This document shows positions 49,735 to 58,833 of a stretch of 64,000 nucleotides of DNA, in pieces (the stretch's first letter is position 1; the number at the start of each line of letters is the position of its first letter). This DNA comes from Archangium violaceum (GTDB lineage Bacteria > Myxococcota > Myxococcia > Myxococcales > Myxococcaceae). Under the pieces are notes generated by a model, which was given only the letters and a program-made list of their open reading frames with translations, did no database searches and was not told where the DNA came from. The stretch lies in the NCBI RefSeq assembly GCF_016859125.1, contig NZ_CP069338.1, positions 992,001 through 1,056,000 on the forward strand. The letters run 5' to 3'. Position numbers and translations under genes: made by a program.

Positions 49735-52700
49735 ATGCGATTCAAGAAGGCAGCCGCCCTGCTGCTCCTGGGCATCTACGGCTGTCAACCGGCGTTGGGG
49801 CCCGCGGAGCTGGAGCAACCGACAGGGCCTCTCATCACGAAGTCGGCGCGGATCAACAACGGCATCCATCCACCCTGGAGCTACAACGAAACCACGGGCC
49901 TCCCGCCCAGCCCCAAGGCCGCCATGATGCGGTTGAGCGAGCTCAAGGCCCGGATCGGCTCGAAGCACCCGGAGGTCATCGCCGCGCTGGAGAAGGCCCA
50001 CAAGAAGACGGACACGTATGATCCGAAGGTGCGCTATCTGGAGGCCAACTCGCGGGAGTACTCCATCTTCCTGTCGGGCAACCAGGTCCTGTTGCCCCAG
50101 GCGGACGGCGTGTTCGCGCAGCAGCCTCCCGGCATCACGCATGCTTCGCTGAACGCCGCGGCGGAGTGTGCATCTTCCGCGAACTTCCAATGCGACCCCC
50201 TCTACGAAACGGACTCCCTGGGCGCTCCCTTGACGGAGCAGCCGGTGGACGTGGTCCTGCTCCTGGGATGGAACGTCGAGCTCGCGGGTGACGTGGCCAC
50301 CCAGGGACGCTCGCTGTTCATTGTCTCGGAGTCCTTCAAGAGCAACGGCCACGAGATCGATACACGAGCGACCTTCTACCGGGAGCGACCGGAATCCGTG
50401 GACACCAAGGCCACGAGCGGTCGCCATGGAGAGAACGGCGGTTCCGTCATCGTCTTCGCCAACGTGCTCGACAAGCTGCGGACCCTGACCGACGGCGCCC
50501 CGGGAGAGAATGGAACGAACGGCAGGGATGTCGATGCCAATCCCGCGACGCCCACCGTCCATATCACCTACGAGCCCGCGGCGAAGGCCACCTGTACGGG
50601 TACCATCTATACAGACTCCCAGGACGGTGGTGATGGTGGCAACGGCGGCCACGCGGGTGACGTGCTCGTGCGCTACACCACGCTCGTCGGCAGCGGACCC
50701 TCTCGTGCACCGGTCTCCACCACGCCCATCACCGAGTGGCAGTGCTTCAGCGATCCTGCCCTCGGTTGCGCCAATCCGCTCTGCGCGAACAATCCCTCCA
50801 TCGCCATCTGCGACGTCCTCACCGAGGCCGATAACGCCCAGTGCCGTGACGGAATCGACAACGACGCGGACGGCAAGGTCGACTGTGAGGACCCCAACTG
50901 CGCGGCCAATCCCTACGTCTCGGTCTGCGCCCACAAGGTGACCTCCACGCCTCAGTTCCGGGAGTTCTCGGTCGAGGCCTGCACCGACGACGTGGACAAC
51001 GACGGTGACGGCTACAAGGACTGCGCCGATTTCAGCTGCCGCTCCCACGGCTTCTGCAAGGGCGAGGGAAACCCCGAATCGTGCAAGGATGGCCTGGATA
51101 ACGACCGCAACTCCGCCGCGGACTGCAACGACGACCAGTGCAAGTCCCTCTCCATCTGCGGTGGCCCGAGCAACGCGCTCTACATCCGGACCAGCGGCGG
51201 GGAGGAGGCCAGCACCGCGGCATGCAGCAATGGCCTCGACGACGACCTCGACGGCAAGGTGGATTGTGCGGACTACGAGTGCCGCAACAACCCGACCATC
51301 AAGGTGTGTACCACCGAGAACTCGCTGGAAGCCTGCACCGACGGCATTGACAACGACCGTGACGGGTTCGCCGACTGCAACGACTACGACTGCTCCAGGA
51401 ACCCCTATGTCAAGATCTGCACGCCGCAGTATTATCCGTTCCTGAAGGAAAGCACGGTCGCGACCTGCTCCGACCGGCTGGACAACGACAGCGACGGATT
51501 CGTCGACTGCAAGGACTTCCAGTGCAACAACAATCAGCTCGCATCCTCCGTGTGCGGCGACTTCGAGAACACGCTGGCCGAGTGCACGGACGGCATCGAC
51601 AACAACGGCAACGGCGCGAAGGATTGCGGTGAGGACACCTGCCGCTACAACCCCTTCTTTGGTGAATTCATCTGTGAGGGAAAGAGCCAGACCCCGCACG
51701 ACCAGATGGTGACACTGCCTACGGCATGGAATGGGGTGAACCCCGCCGCCGCGATTACCGCGTCCAGCAAGCTCGGCGCGGCCGGCGTATACGGGTTCAA
51801 GGGGAAGAGCTATTCGTACTCGAACTATGTGCCCAAGTGTCCCCCCACGAGCGACCCGGCCTGCATGAACACCAAGGTCTTCGTCTCCTGTCACCTCGGC
51901 CACCTGTCCCAAGACGGAGTATCGGGGCAACCGGGCACCGCCGGGGATATCAACGTCCGATGGATCGAGCGTCGTCAGACGGACACGTTGCGCTCGCTGC
52001 TCTCTCCCAACCAATGGATCACGGACCTCTCCGCCGCCAACCATTACTTCAAGATGGGGCAGCAGCAGATCGCGACCTTCCATTACCTGCACACCCTCGT
52101 ACGGCTGCAGAGCATGCAGGTGCGCAACGACATCAATTGCGAGCCGCTTCCGGAGGTGACCGCGCTGGATCCGCTCACCCTGAGCATCTGCCCCACCCTG
52201 GGACTGGTCCAGCTGCGGCTCTCGTACCTGCGGTCGGGCCTGGACTTCTGGGGCCAGTCGCGTGAAGCGCAGATCAACACCAACGAGCACTACAGCAACC
52301 TGTACCAGCAATTCATGGCGCATTACGACACGATGGACAGTGCGGTGGGTCGCTATCTGATGCTCTCCAACTCCATCGACTTGATGAACGATCTCAAGTC
52401 AAACGCCAATGTCCTCGAAAATGAGTCGAAGGAGATCGGGACCGATCTGAAGGAGGCGGCGATGAAGCAGGAGATCGCCAGGCAGGTCATGGTGGACCTG
52501 GCGACAGCGCTCTCGGATCGCAAGAAAATCATCGATGCGATTGAAGAGGACCTGGTGCTCACCCAACCCAAGGAGGATCCGCCGAACCTGGGTGATTTCA
52601 TCGTCGGCCTGGGTCTGGGCGTGGCCCAATCCTTCACCGGTCAGTTCCTGGGCCAGCTCGGTGGCAGGGTGGCCGATGCCATCGGCAGGGACCTGAAGGG

Positions 52701-54087
52701 CTTGCTCCAGAAGGAGGAAGGCAAACCCGTCACGGAGCCTCCCGCTGACAACCAGACACCACAGCAGACGAGCAGCAATTTCTGGGACATGGTGGCGGGG
52801 TCGGCGCAGGCCGCCATCGGGAGCGCACCGGTGAAGAAGGCCGTGTCGGACCAGGGGCAGGTACTCTGGGACCTTCTCTCGCGTGGGCGCGACACCTCGC
52901 CGGCGCCTCCGCTCGTCGTGCCGCGCAGCATCGTGGCGGAAGATGTCCGGCGCTTGCTGGCCCAGGAGACCCAGCAGCGGTTGACGCTCGAGTACACGGA
53001 TCTGGTGGCCGAGTATGAGAAGGCGAAGATGGATTACGAGGTAGCGAAGCTCGAGACCCGGGCCCTGCGCGTCCAGAGCATGGCCGCGAACGAGCTGGCC
53101 CGGCGTGCCAAAGCTGCCTCCACGAGCGCGGAGCTGAGCATGCTCGACCGCATCCTGCTCGCACGGCAGGCCTTTACGTCCGCCACCACGCGAGTGGACA
53201 TCCTGACGAGACTCTATTGGACGATGGTGCGACAGGCGGAGTACGAGTTCCTCCCCTTCAGTCCGACGACCGGAGCCTCCGGGTTACCGGCCGACATCCT
53301 CAAGCCCAACAACTTCACCCTGTTGAACTACGAGGAACTGAAGGACCGAGCCCTGACACTGGACAGTACCATCCCGCGAGCATCAGGCACGGTACGGCCC
53401 TACTACCGCCGCGTGGTCGGCAACCCCTTCGTCCCCGCCTCCGATACGGACATCGCGCAGCTCAGTGCCCTCGGCTTCCCCATTGGGAACGGCTCGTCGG
53501 CGGCGCATATCTACCGCTTCAGGCTGGACCATATGGATGTACGCAACGATTCATTTCTGGGAGTGCTGCGCAACCATCGCATCAACAATGTGCACGTCAA
53601 CCTGGTAGGCCCGACCATGCCGGTCCCCGGGTTGATCTACGTCGCACGCACACCCATTGACGCCTTCACCGTGGGCTATGACGCATGCTCGGCGGACGTG
53701 AGCTGGGTCGCCGACTTCGAGCTGCAGGAACTCGAGCGCTACTTCGATGGAGAAAACCCCGTCAAGAAGCAGCTTCACTTCGAGAACCTCGTGCCATGCA
53801 CCTCGCCAACCCCCACGTGTGACTTCTCGGACCCGAACTGCAGCACCGGCTTCCAGTCCAAGGTGCCCACGAGGGCGTGCAGCATCGCCGGGCAGGGCCA
53901 TGACCCCAGTGACATCCTGCTCTACAAGCGGAGCCTGCTGGGCGACTGGTTCCTGATCATCCCGGACAGCGTCTACGGCACCGCGACCACGCCAGGGATT
54001 GGACAGTCCATCCAAGGAGTGGAGCTCACGTTCGAGGTGTTCTCCCAGGATCGCGTCATCGACCCGGGCGGCTGCCAGGCGAACTGA
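49735..54087 (+). CDS. Very large lipoprotein with seven Cys/Asp-rich calcium-binding-like repeats
   Basis: 1450 residues from the ATG at 49735 with AGGGGAG nine bases upstream. The leader ends LLLLGIYGCQPALG, a lipobox. Regions: N-terminal 300 residues with a Gly-rich collagen-like stretch (GAPGENGTNGRD); residues about 368-635 with seven copies of C-x-D-x-x-D-N-D-x-D-G-x-x-D-C (for example CRDGIDNDADGKVDCEDPNC); a helical middle with long coiled-coil-like segments near 880-960 and 1070-1170; and a C-terminal beta-rich part. The Asp loops resemble thrombospondin type 3 calcium sites. Probably an outer-membrane surface protein; role unknown. Confidence 0.85.
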   Translation: MRFKKAAALLLLGIYGCQPALGPAELEQPTGPLITKSARINNGIHPPWSYNETTGLPPSPKAAMMRLSELKARIGSKHPEVIAALEKAHKKTDTYDPKVRYLEANSREYSIFLSGNQVLLPQADGVFAQQPPGITHASLNAAAECASSANFQCDPLYETDSLGAPLTEQPVDVVLLLGWNVELAGDVATQGRSLFIVSESFKSNGHEIDTRATFYRERPESVDTKATSGRHGENGGSVIVFANVLDKLRTLTDGAPGENGTNGRDVDANPATPTVHITYEPAAKATCTGTIYTDSQDGGDGGNGGHAGDVLVRYTTLVGSGPSRAPVSTTPITEWQCFSDPALGCANPLCANNPSIAICDVLTEADNAQCRDGIDNDADGKVDCEDPNCAANPYVSVCAHKVTSTPQFREFSVEACTDDVDNDGDGYKDCADFSCRSHGFCKGEGNPESCKDGLDNDRNSAADCNDDQCKSLSICGGPSNALYIRTSGGEEASTAACSNGLDDDLDGKVDCADYECRNNPTIKVCTTENSLEACTDGIDNDRDGFADCNDYDCSRNPYVKICTPQYYPFLKESTVATCSDRLDNDSDGFVDCKDFQCNNNQLASSVCGDFENTLAECTDGIDNNGNGAKDCGEDTCRYNPFFGEFICEGKSQTPHDQMVTLPTAWNGVNPAAAITASSKLGAAGVYGFKGKSYSYSNYVPKCPPTSDPACMNTKVFVSCHLGHLSQDGVSGQPGTAGDINVRWIERRQTDTLRSLLSPNQWITDLSAANHYFKMGQQQIATFHYLHTLVRLQSMQVRNDINCEPLPEVTALDPLTLSICPTLGLVQLRLSYLRSGLDFWGQSREAQINTNEHYSNLYQQFMAHYDTMDSAVGRYLMLSNSIDLMNDLKSNANVLENESKEIGTDLKEAAMKQEIARQVMVDLATALSDRKKIIDAIEEDLVLTQPKEDPPNLGDFIVGLGLGVAQSFTGQFLGQLGGRVADAIGRDLKGLLQKEEGKPVTEPPADNQTPQQTSSNFWDMVAGSAQAAIGSAPVKKAVSDQGQVLWDLLSRGRDTSPAPPLVVPRSIVAEDVRRLLAQETQQRLTLEYTDLVAEYEKAKMDYEVAKLETRALRVQSMAANELARRAKAASTSAELSMLDRILLARQAFTSATTRVDILTRLYWTMVRQAEYEFLPFSPTTGASGLPADILKPNNFTLLNYEELKDRALTLDSTIPRASGTVRPYYRRVVGNPFVPASDTDIAQLSALGFPIGNGSSAAHIYRFRLDHMDVRNDSFLGVLRNHRINNVHVNLVGPTMPVPGLIYVARTPIDAFTVGYDACSADVSWVADFELQELERYFDGENPVKKQLHFENLVPCTSPTPTCDFSDPNCSTGFQSKVPTRACSIAGQGHDPSDILLYKRSLLGDWFLIIPDSVYGTATTPGIGQSIQGVELTFEVFSQDRVIDPGGCQAN

Positions 54088-54099
54088 GCAGGGCCGGGT

Positions 54100-54810
54100 T
54101 CAACCTCGCGGCGGCGGCAGCAACCCCGCCGCCGCGAGCCGCACGCGAACACGCTCGGCCAGCTCCACATGGGCCCGGTTCTCCACGGAGAAGCGTTCCG
54201 GCGTGAGGACGACGAGCGTGCCCCTGTCCTCCATCGGCTCGACGCGCACGGGCCTGGGCAGGGGTGGCACGCGGCCCCGCTGGTGCGAGAAGTACATGAG
54301 CCACCCCATGCACGGGGCCGAGGCCTCCAGGGCCTTCTTCGAGCTCCGGTCCCCTTCCGAAATCACCGCGCAGCCGTCCGGGTCCCACGCCAGCACCAGG
54401 GCGCGCACCACCTCCGTCAGCACGGGCACGGTGAGCACGCGCCCGGCGGCCGGTTGCTCACGCGGCAGGTGGAGAATGCACCCGTTGGCGTAGAAGGGCA
54501 GGCTGGAGCCACAGGTGAAGCTCAGCAGGCCACCGCGTCCCCGCTGCTCCTGCCCCGTCCAGGCCTCGAAGATGAACCCGTCCCTGCCGAGCCGGTACTT
54601 CTTCCTCTCGAAGAAGCCCAGGAACGTCTCGGCGGTGGGCTCGAACGGGAGCCCGAGCGCGTGCTTGCGCGAATACACGTACTCGTACCACCGGGTATAG
54701 GCCGGGTCGCACCGGCCCAGCCGCCCGAACAGCACCTCCGCTCGCCGGGCACACGCCTCGGCGGACTCGTCTCGACATCCCCAGTAGGCGCCCGCCTGGA
54801 AAAGTTCCAT
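54100..54810 (-). CDS. Orphan Imm52-family immunity protein, copy c
   Basis: 236 residues from the ATG at 54810 (MELFQAGAYWGCRDESAEAC), chosen because it aligns with the N-termini of copies a and b; other ATGs at 54822 and 54855 are possible and none has a clear ribosome site. It keeps YTRWYEYVYSRKHALGLPFE, FLGFFERKKYRLGRDGFIFE, ACAPCMGWLMYFS-type APCMGWLMYFSHQRGRVPPL, and VEPMEDRGTLVVLTPERFSV. It is clearly more diverged than a and b from each other. No Tox-REase-5 gene adjoins it: neighbours are the Cys-rich giant and ppk. It may be a solitary immunity gene protecting against incoming toxins. Confidence 0.85.
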   Translation of the reverse strand: MELFQAGAYWGCRDESAEACARRAEVLFGRLGRCDPAYTRWYEYVYSRKHALGLPFEPTAETFLGFFERKKYRLGRDGFIFEAWTGQEQRGRGGLLSFTCGSSLPFYANGCILHLPREQPAAGRVLTVPVLTEVVRALVLAWDPDGCAVISEGDRSSKKALEASAPCMGWLMYFSHQRGRVPPLPRPVRVEPMEDRGTLVVLTPERFSVENRAHVELAERVRVRLAAAGLLPPPRG

Positions 54811-54900
54811 CGGCCATGACATACGCCATGGGTAACCCGGACACCAATCCCTCATCGCTCCGGATGAGGAAAAGGGTCCGGGAGCCCACGGGGGAGCGGC

Positions 54901-57093
54901 TCAGTTGGCGGTCTGCGGCGCCGGACGCACGAGCGGCTCGTCACGCCGCTCGGGGGCGGTCGCGTGGCGCAGGGCCTCGAGCGGCTTGGGGTCCTGTTGG
55001 TTGTTGCGCCGGGCCAGCTCCATCAGCACCGCCTGGCTGCGCACCTGCGTCCCATCCCTGCCCACCGGGACATAGGTGCCGTCCACCTGCAGCCGCCGCG
55101 CCTTCACGTTGTCCTTCAGGGCCACGCCCAGCACCTCGTCCAGCAACCGCTGGCGGATGGCCGGGTCCTCCACGGGGAACATGACCTCGATGCGGCGCAG
55201 GAAGTTGCGCGGCATCCAGTCCGCGCTGCTCATCCATACCTCCGGGGAGTTGCCGGCCCCGAAGGTGAACACCCGGCTGTGCTCCAGGAAGCGGTCCACC
55301 ACGCTCGTCACGCGGATGCGCTCGCTCACCCCCGGCACGCCCGGCCGCAGGCAGCAGATGCCGCGCACCAGCAGATCGATCTCCACGCCCGCCTGGCTCG
55401 CCGCGTACAGGGCGCGGATGACGGTGGGGTCCACCAGCGAGTTCATCTTCGCCACGATGCGCGAGGGCTCGCCCCGCCGGGCCTTCTCCGCCTCGCGCTG
55501 GATGAGCGAGAGCACCTTCTCCTGCAGTCCCATGGGCGCCACGGCCAGCCGCTTCCAGGGCGGCGCCACCGCGTAGCCGGTGAGCATGTTGAAGAGGGCG
55601 CTGACGTCGTCGGCGATCTCCGTGCGCGAGGTGAAGAGGGAGAGGTCCGTGTAGTGGCGCGCGGTGTTGGGGTTGTAGTTGCCCGTGCCCAGGTGCACGA
55701 AGCGGCGGATGCCATTGCCCTGGCGGCGCACCACCAGCGCCACCTTGGAGTGTGTCTTCAGGCCGATGAGGCCGTAGACGACGTGCACCCCGCTCTCCTC
55801 CATCTTCCGCGCCCAGGCGATGTTGTTGGCCTCGTCCAGGCGGGCCTTGATCTCCACGAGCACCGCCACCTGCTTGCCATTCTCCACCGCGCGCGACAGG
55901 GCCCGGGCGATGGGGCTGTCACCGCTGGTGCGGTACAGCGTCTGCTTGATGGCCAGGACGTCCGGGTCCTCGGCGGCCTCCTCCAGGAAGCGCACCACCG
56001 GATCGAAGGACTCGTAGGGGTGGTGCAGGAGGATGTCGCGCTCGGCGACGACGCTCAGGAGGGACTCGGCGTCGCGCAGCACCGCGGGCACGGTGGGCAC
56101 GAAGGGCTCCACGCGCAGCTCCGGCCGCGGGTCCAGCTCCGTGAGGACCATCAGGTCCGAGGGCTGCAACGGGGCCTGCTGCCGGTACACGTCCATGGGC
56201 CCCAGCTTCAGGGCCCCGGTGAGCAGGGACTCGATCTGGGGGCTGGCCACGGCGTCCAGCTCCAGGCGCACCGCCGCGCCCCGGTCCCGCCGGCGCAGCT
56301 CCTCCTGGATGGTCGAGAGCAGATCCTCGCTCTCCTCCTCGTCCACGTTGATGTCCCAGTTGCGCGTCACGCGGAAGGCGGCGGCGTGCTCCACCACGTA
56401 GCCGGGGAAGAGGTCACCCGCGCACAGGGCGATGAGCTCGCCCAGCAGCAGGAACGCGGAGCCCTTGTCGGTGGGCATCGGCACCAGACGGCGGAGCACG
56501 CTGGGCACCTGCACCACGGCCAGCGAGGTGCCACGCACGTTGCGCCGGCGCTTGGGGCCCTCGCGCCGCAGCAACACCGCCACGTTGAGGGACTTGTTGC
56601 GCAGGTGCGGAAAGGGGTGCCCCGGGTCCACCGCGAGCGGGGTGAGGGCCGGGAAGACGGAGGTGGTGAAGTACGTCCGCGCGGCCGCCTTCTGCTCGGC
56701 CGTCAACCTGTCGCGGGTGAGGACCGAGATGCCCGCGGCCGTCAGCCCGGGATGGAGCTCCTCCACCCAGAGACGGGAGGCCGCGTCCACCAGCTTGTGG
56801 ACGCGCTCGCTGATGGCACTCAGCTGCTCGGCGGGTAGCATGCCGTCCGCCGCCGTCTCGGCCACCCCACTGGCCAGCTGCTGCTTCAGGCCCGCCACGC
56901 GGACCATGAAGAACTCATCCAGGTTGGAGGATGCGATGGCGAGGAACTTCAAACGCTCGTAGAGAGGGAGCTCACGGTCGCGGGCGTCATCGAGGACCCG
57001 CTCGTTGAAGGCGAGCCAGGACTGCTCGCGGTTGATGAAGAGCTGCGGATCATTGAATTCCACGGGCGGAGACTCTTGCAGGTGCTCTTCCAC
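54901..57093 (-). CDS. ppk: Polyphosphate kinase 1
   Basis: 730 residues from a GTG at 57093; a GTG at 57063 (VEFNDPQLFINRE) is also possible. The N-terminal domain has FINREQSWLAFNERVLDDAR and FLAIASSNLDEFFMVRVAG. The catalytic core shows VRFLEEAAEDPDVLAIKQTL, GLKTHSKVALVVRR, where the His is the autophosphorylation site, GTGNYNPNTARHYTDLSLF and SSADWMPRNFLRRIEVMFPV. The enzyme makes long polyphosphate from ATP reversibly, at the inner membrane. It is divergent from the ppx gene, 106 bases away, so synthesis and breakdown of polyphosphate share one control region. Confidence 0.97.
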   Translation of the reverse strand: MEEHLQESPPVEFNDPQLFINREQSWLAFNERVLDDARDRELPLYERLKFLAIASSNLDEFFMVRVAGLKQQLASGVAETAADGMLPAEQLSAISERVHKLVDAASRLWVEELHPGLTAAGISVLTRDRLTAEQKAAARTYFTTSVFPALTPLAVDPGHPFPHLRNKSLNVAVLLRREGPKRRRNVRGTSLAVVQVPSVLRRLVPMPTDKGSAFLLLGELIALCAGDLFPGYVVEHAAAFRVTRNWDINVDEEESEDLLSTIQEELRRRDRGAAVRLELDAVASPQIESLLTGALKLGPMDVYRQQAPLQPSDLMVLTELDPRPELRVEPFVPTVPAVLRDAESLLSVVAERDILLHHPYESFDPVVRFLEEAAEDPDVLAIKQTLYRTSGDSPIARALSRAVENGKQVAVLVEIKARLDEANNIAWARKMEESGVHVVYGLIGLKTHSKVALVVRRQGNGIRRFVHLGTGNYNPNTARHYTDLSLFTSRTEIADDVSALFNMLTGYAVAPPWKRLAVAPMGLQEKVLSLIQREAEKARRGEPSRIVAKMNSLVDPTVIRALYAASQAGVEIDLLVRGICCLRPGVPGVSERIRVTSVVDRFLEHSRVFTFGAGNSPEVWMSSADWMPRNFLRRIEVMFPVEDPAIRQRLLDEVLGVALKDNVKARRLQVDGTYVPVGRDGTQVRSQAVLMELARRNNQQDPKPLEALRHATAPERRDEPLVRPAPQTAN

Positions 57094-57097
57094 GTCA

Positions 57098-57119
57098 CGT
57101 CACGGAGCTGTCACGAACA
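57098..57119. promoter_or_regulatory. Pho-box-like direct repeat between ppk and ppx
   Basis: CGTCACGGAGC and TGTCACGAACA are adjacent 11-base units with TCAC in the same place, as in PhoB-type boxes (consensus CTGTCAT repeated every 11 bases). A match to the divergent ppk/ppx context makes phosphate control plausible, but the box is only partly conserved. Confidence 0.3.
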
Positions 57120-57199
57120 CCTGATTCTAATAAAGATTGACCGCCCCCGCCGAGAGGCCCACTCCTTCGAGCCGCAACCATTCCGGACTTCTAGAGATC

Positions 57200-58702
57200 A
57201 TGCCCACATCGACCCTACAGCCCGTGCTCGCCGCCATCGACGTGGGCACCAACGCAGTGCGTCTGGAGCTGGCCCGGCCCGACGCCGAGGGCTCGCTGGA
57301 GACGCTCCACCAGGAGAGGGATCCCATCCGCCCGGGCGAGGGCGTCTTCGCCAGCGGGGAGATGCCCCGGGAGACGGCGGATCGGCTCCTGTCCACGCTG
57401 AGGCGCTACGCGGCGCTGTGCCGGCGGCACAAGGCCCGGGTGCGAGCGGTGGCCACCAGCGCCATGCGGGACGCGAGGAACCGCGAGGAGATCGTCCGGC
57501 GGGTGCGCGACGAGGCGGGGCTGAACCTGGAGGTGGTGAGCGGCAAGGAGGAGGCGCGCCTCATCTGCCTGGGGGTGCTGCACCGCAAGCCACCGCACAC
57601 GCGCTCGCTGCTGGTGGACATTGGAGGGGGCTCCACCGAGGTGGCGCTCGCCACGGGGGAGCGGCCGGATGAGCTGTGGAGCCTGCCGCTGGGCTCGGTG
57701 CGGCTCACGGAGATGTTCGACGCCGCCGGGAAGGTAACGCCCAAGCAGTTGCGGCTGATGCGCAGCTACGTGGAGGAGCAGATGCGCAAGGCCATCCCCG
57801 AGCGGCTGCCCAACCTGCCCCGGGTGGCATTGGGCTCCTCGGGCACCATCAACGCGGTGGTGGGCTACGCGGCCAGCGAGGGCACCGGGCACGCGTCGGT
57901 GCGCCAGCTCACCCAGGCGGTGGAGACGCTGGCGGAGATGACGCCGGAGCGGCGGCGCAAGCGCTTCGATCCCCGGCGCGCGGACATCATCGTGGCGGGC
58001 GCCACCATCCTCGAGCGGGTGACCAGGCAACTGGGCGTGGAGAGCGTCACCGGCGTCAACCGGGGCCTGCGCGACGGGCTGCTGGTGGACCTGATGTACC
58101 GGCAGGACACGACACGCGAGGACCACTCGCTGGCGGACGCGGCGGTGTCCATGGGGCGGCGCCTCTTCTTCGAGGAGAAGCACGCGCGGCAGGTGGCGGC
58201 GCTGGCCCTCACCCTCTTCGACGAGCTGGCCTCGCTGCACAACCTGCCGCTCTCGTGCCGGCCGTACCTGGAGGTCGCCGCGCTGCTGCACGACGTGGGC
58301 AACGCCGTCAGCTACGAGCGCCACCACAAGCACACGTACTACCTCATCCACAACGGCGACATCCCCGGCCTGACGGATCGCGAGCGCGAGCTGGTGGCAC
58401 GGGTGGCGCGCTACCACCAACGCAGCCCGCCGGAGCTGAACCACTCGGGGATGCAGGGGCTGAGCGCCGCCGAGGCCCGGCTGGTGCGCAAGCTGGCCAC
58501 GTTGCTGCGGGTGGCGAACGCGCTGGACAGCAGCCACCACCAGCCGGTGAAGGAGCTGCGGGCCGTCAACGGCCGCGACGCGGTGTCCCTGCACTTCAAG
58601 GCGCGCCAGCCGGTGGACCTGGAGGTGTGGACGGTGGAGCGTGAGACGGCCCTCTTCCGCCGCGTCTTCAACAAGCGGCTCACCCTGCACATCGGCCGCT
58701 AG
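57200..58702 (+). CDS. ppx: Exopolyphosphatase / Ppx-GppA phosphatase with HD-like C-terminus
   Basis: 500 residues from the ATG at 57200; an in-frame ATG at 57137 would add an unlikely Pro/Ser leader. The ASKHA phosphatase core has AAIDVGTNAVRLELARPD, AVATSAMRDARNREEIV, LLVDIGGGSTEVALATGE and ALGSSGTINAVVGYA. The C-terminal HD-type domain reads YLEVAALLHDVGNAVSYERH, then HKHTYYLIHN and ARYHQRSPPELNHS. It removes terminal phosphates from polyphosphate and, in GppA members, from pppGpp. Its pairing with ppk argues for polyphosphate turnover. Confidence 0.95.
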   Translation: MPTSTLQPVLAAIDVGTNAVRLELARPDAEGSLETLHQERDPIRPGEGVFASGEMPRETADRLLSTLRRYAALCRRHKARVRAVATSAMRDARNREEIVRRVRDEAGLNLEVVSGKEEARLICLGVLHRKPPHTRSLLVDIGGGSTEVALATGERPDELWSLPLGSVRLTEMFDAAGKVTPKQLRLMRSYVEEQMRKAIPERLPNLPRVALGSSGTINAVVGYAASEGTGHASVRQLTQAVETLAEMTPERRRKRFDPRRADIIVAGATILERVTRQLGVESVTGVNRGLRDGLLVDLMYRQDTTREDHSLADAAVSMGRRLFFEEKHARQVAALALTLFDELASLHNLPLSCRPYLEVAALLHDVGNAVSYERHHKHTYYLIHNGDIPGLTDRERELVARVARYHQRSPPELNHSGMQGLSAAEARLVRKLATLLRVANALDSSHHQPVKELRAVNGRDAVSLHFKARQPVDLEVWTVERETALFRRVFNKRLTLHIGR

Positions 58703-58833
58703 CCCCGCCGCTCGGCCTCCCGGAAGGGAAGCGCGTACGTCTGGCACCGGACGGAGCGCGTGTCCACCCCTAGCGGGGAGATTGCGACGCCAGCGCGCCC
58801 TGCGCCTGGTGCCCCACGGGGGAAGGAGCGGCA

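Noticed and set aside
50840-51640. Regular DNA repeats considered as a CRISPR or tandem array
   Set aside because: Units code for C-x-D-x-x-D-N-D-x-D-G in one frame, vary at third positions and have unequal spacing; it is a protein repeat.
49669-52323. An 884-codon minus-strand frame
   Set aside because: Shadow of the giant lipoprotein; its Val-rich repeats mirror the DNDxDG repeat DNA.
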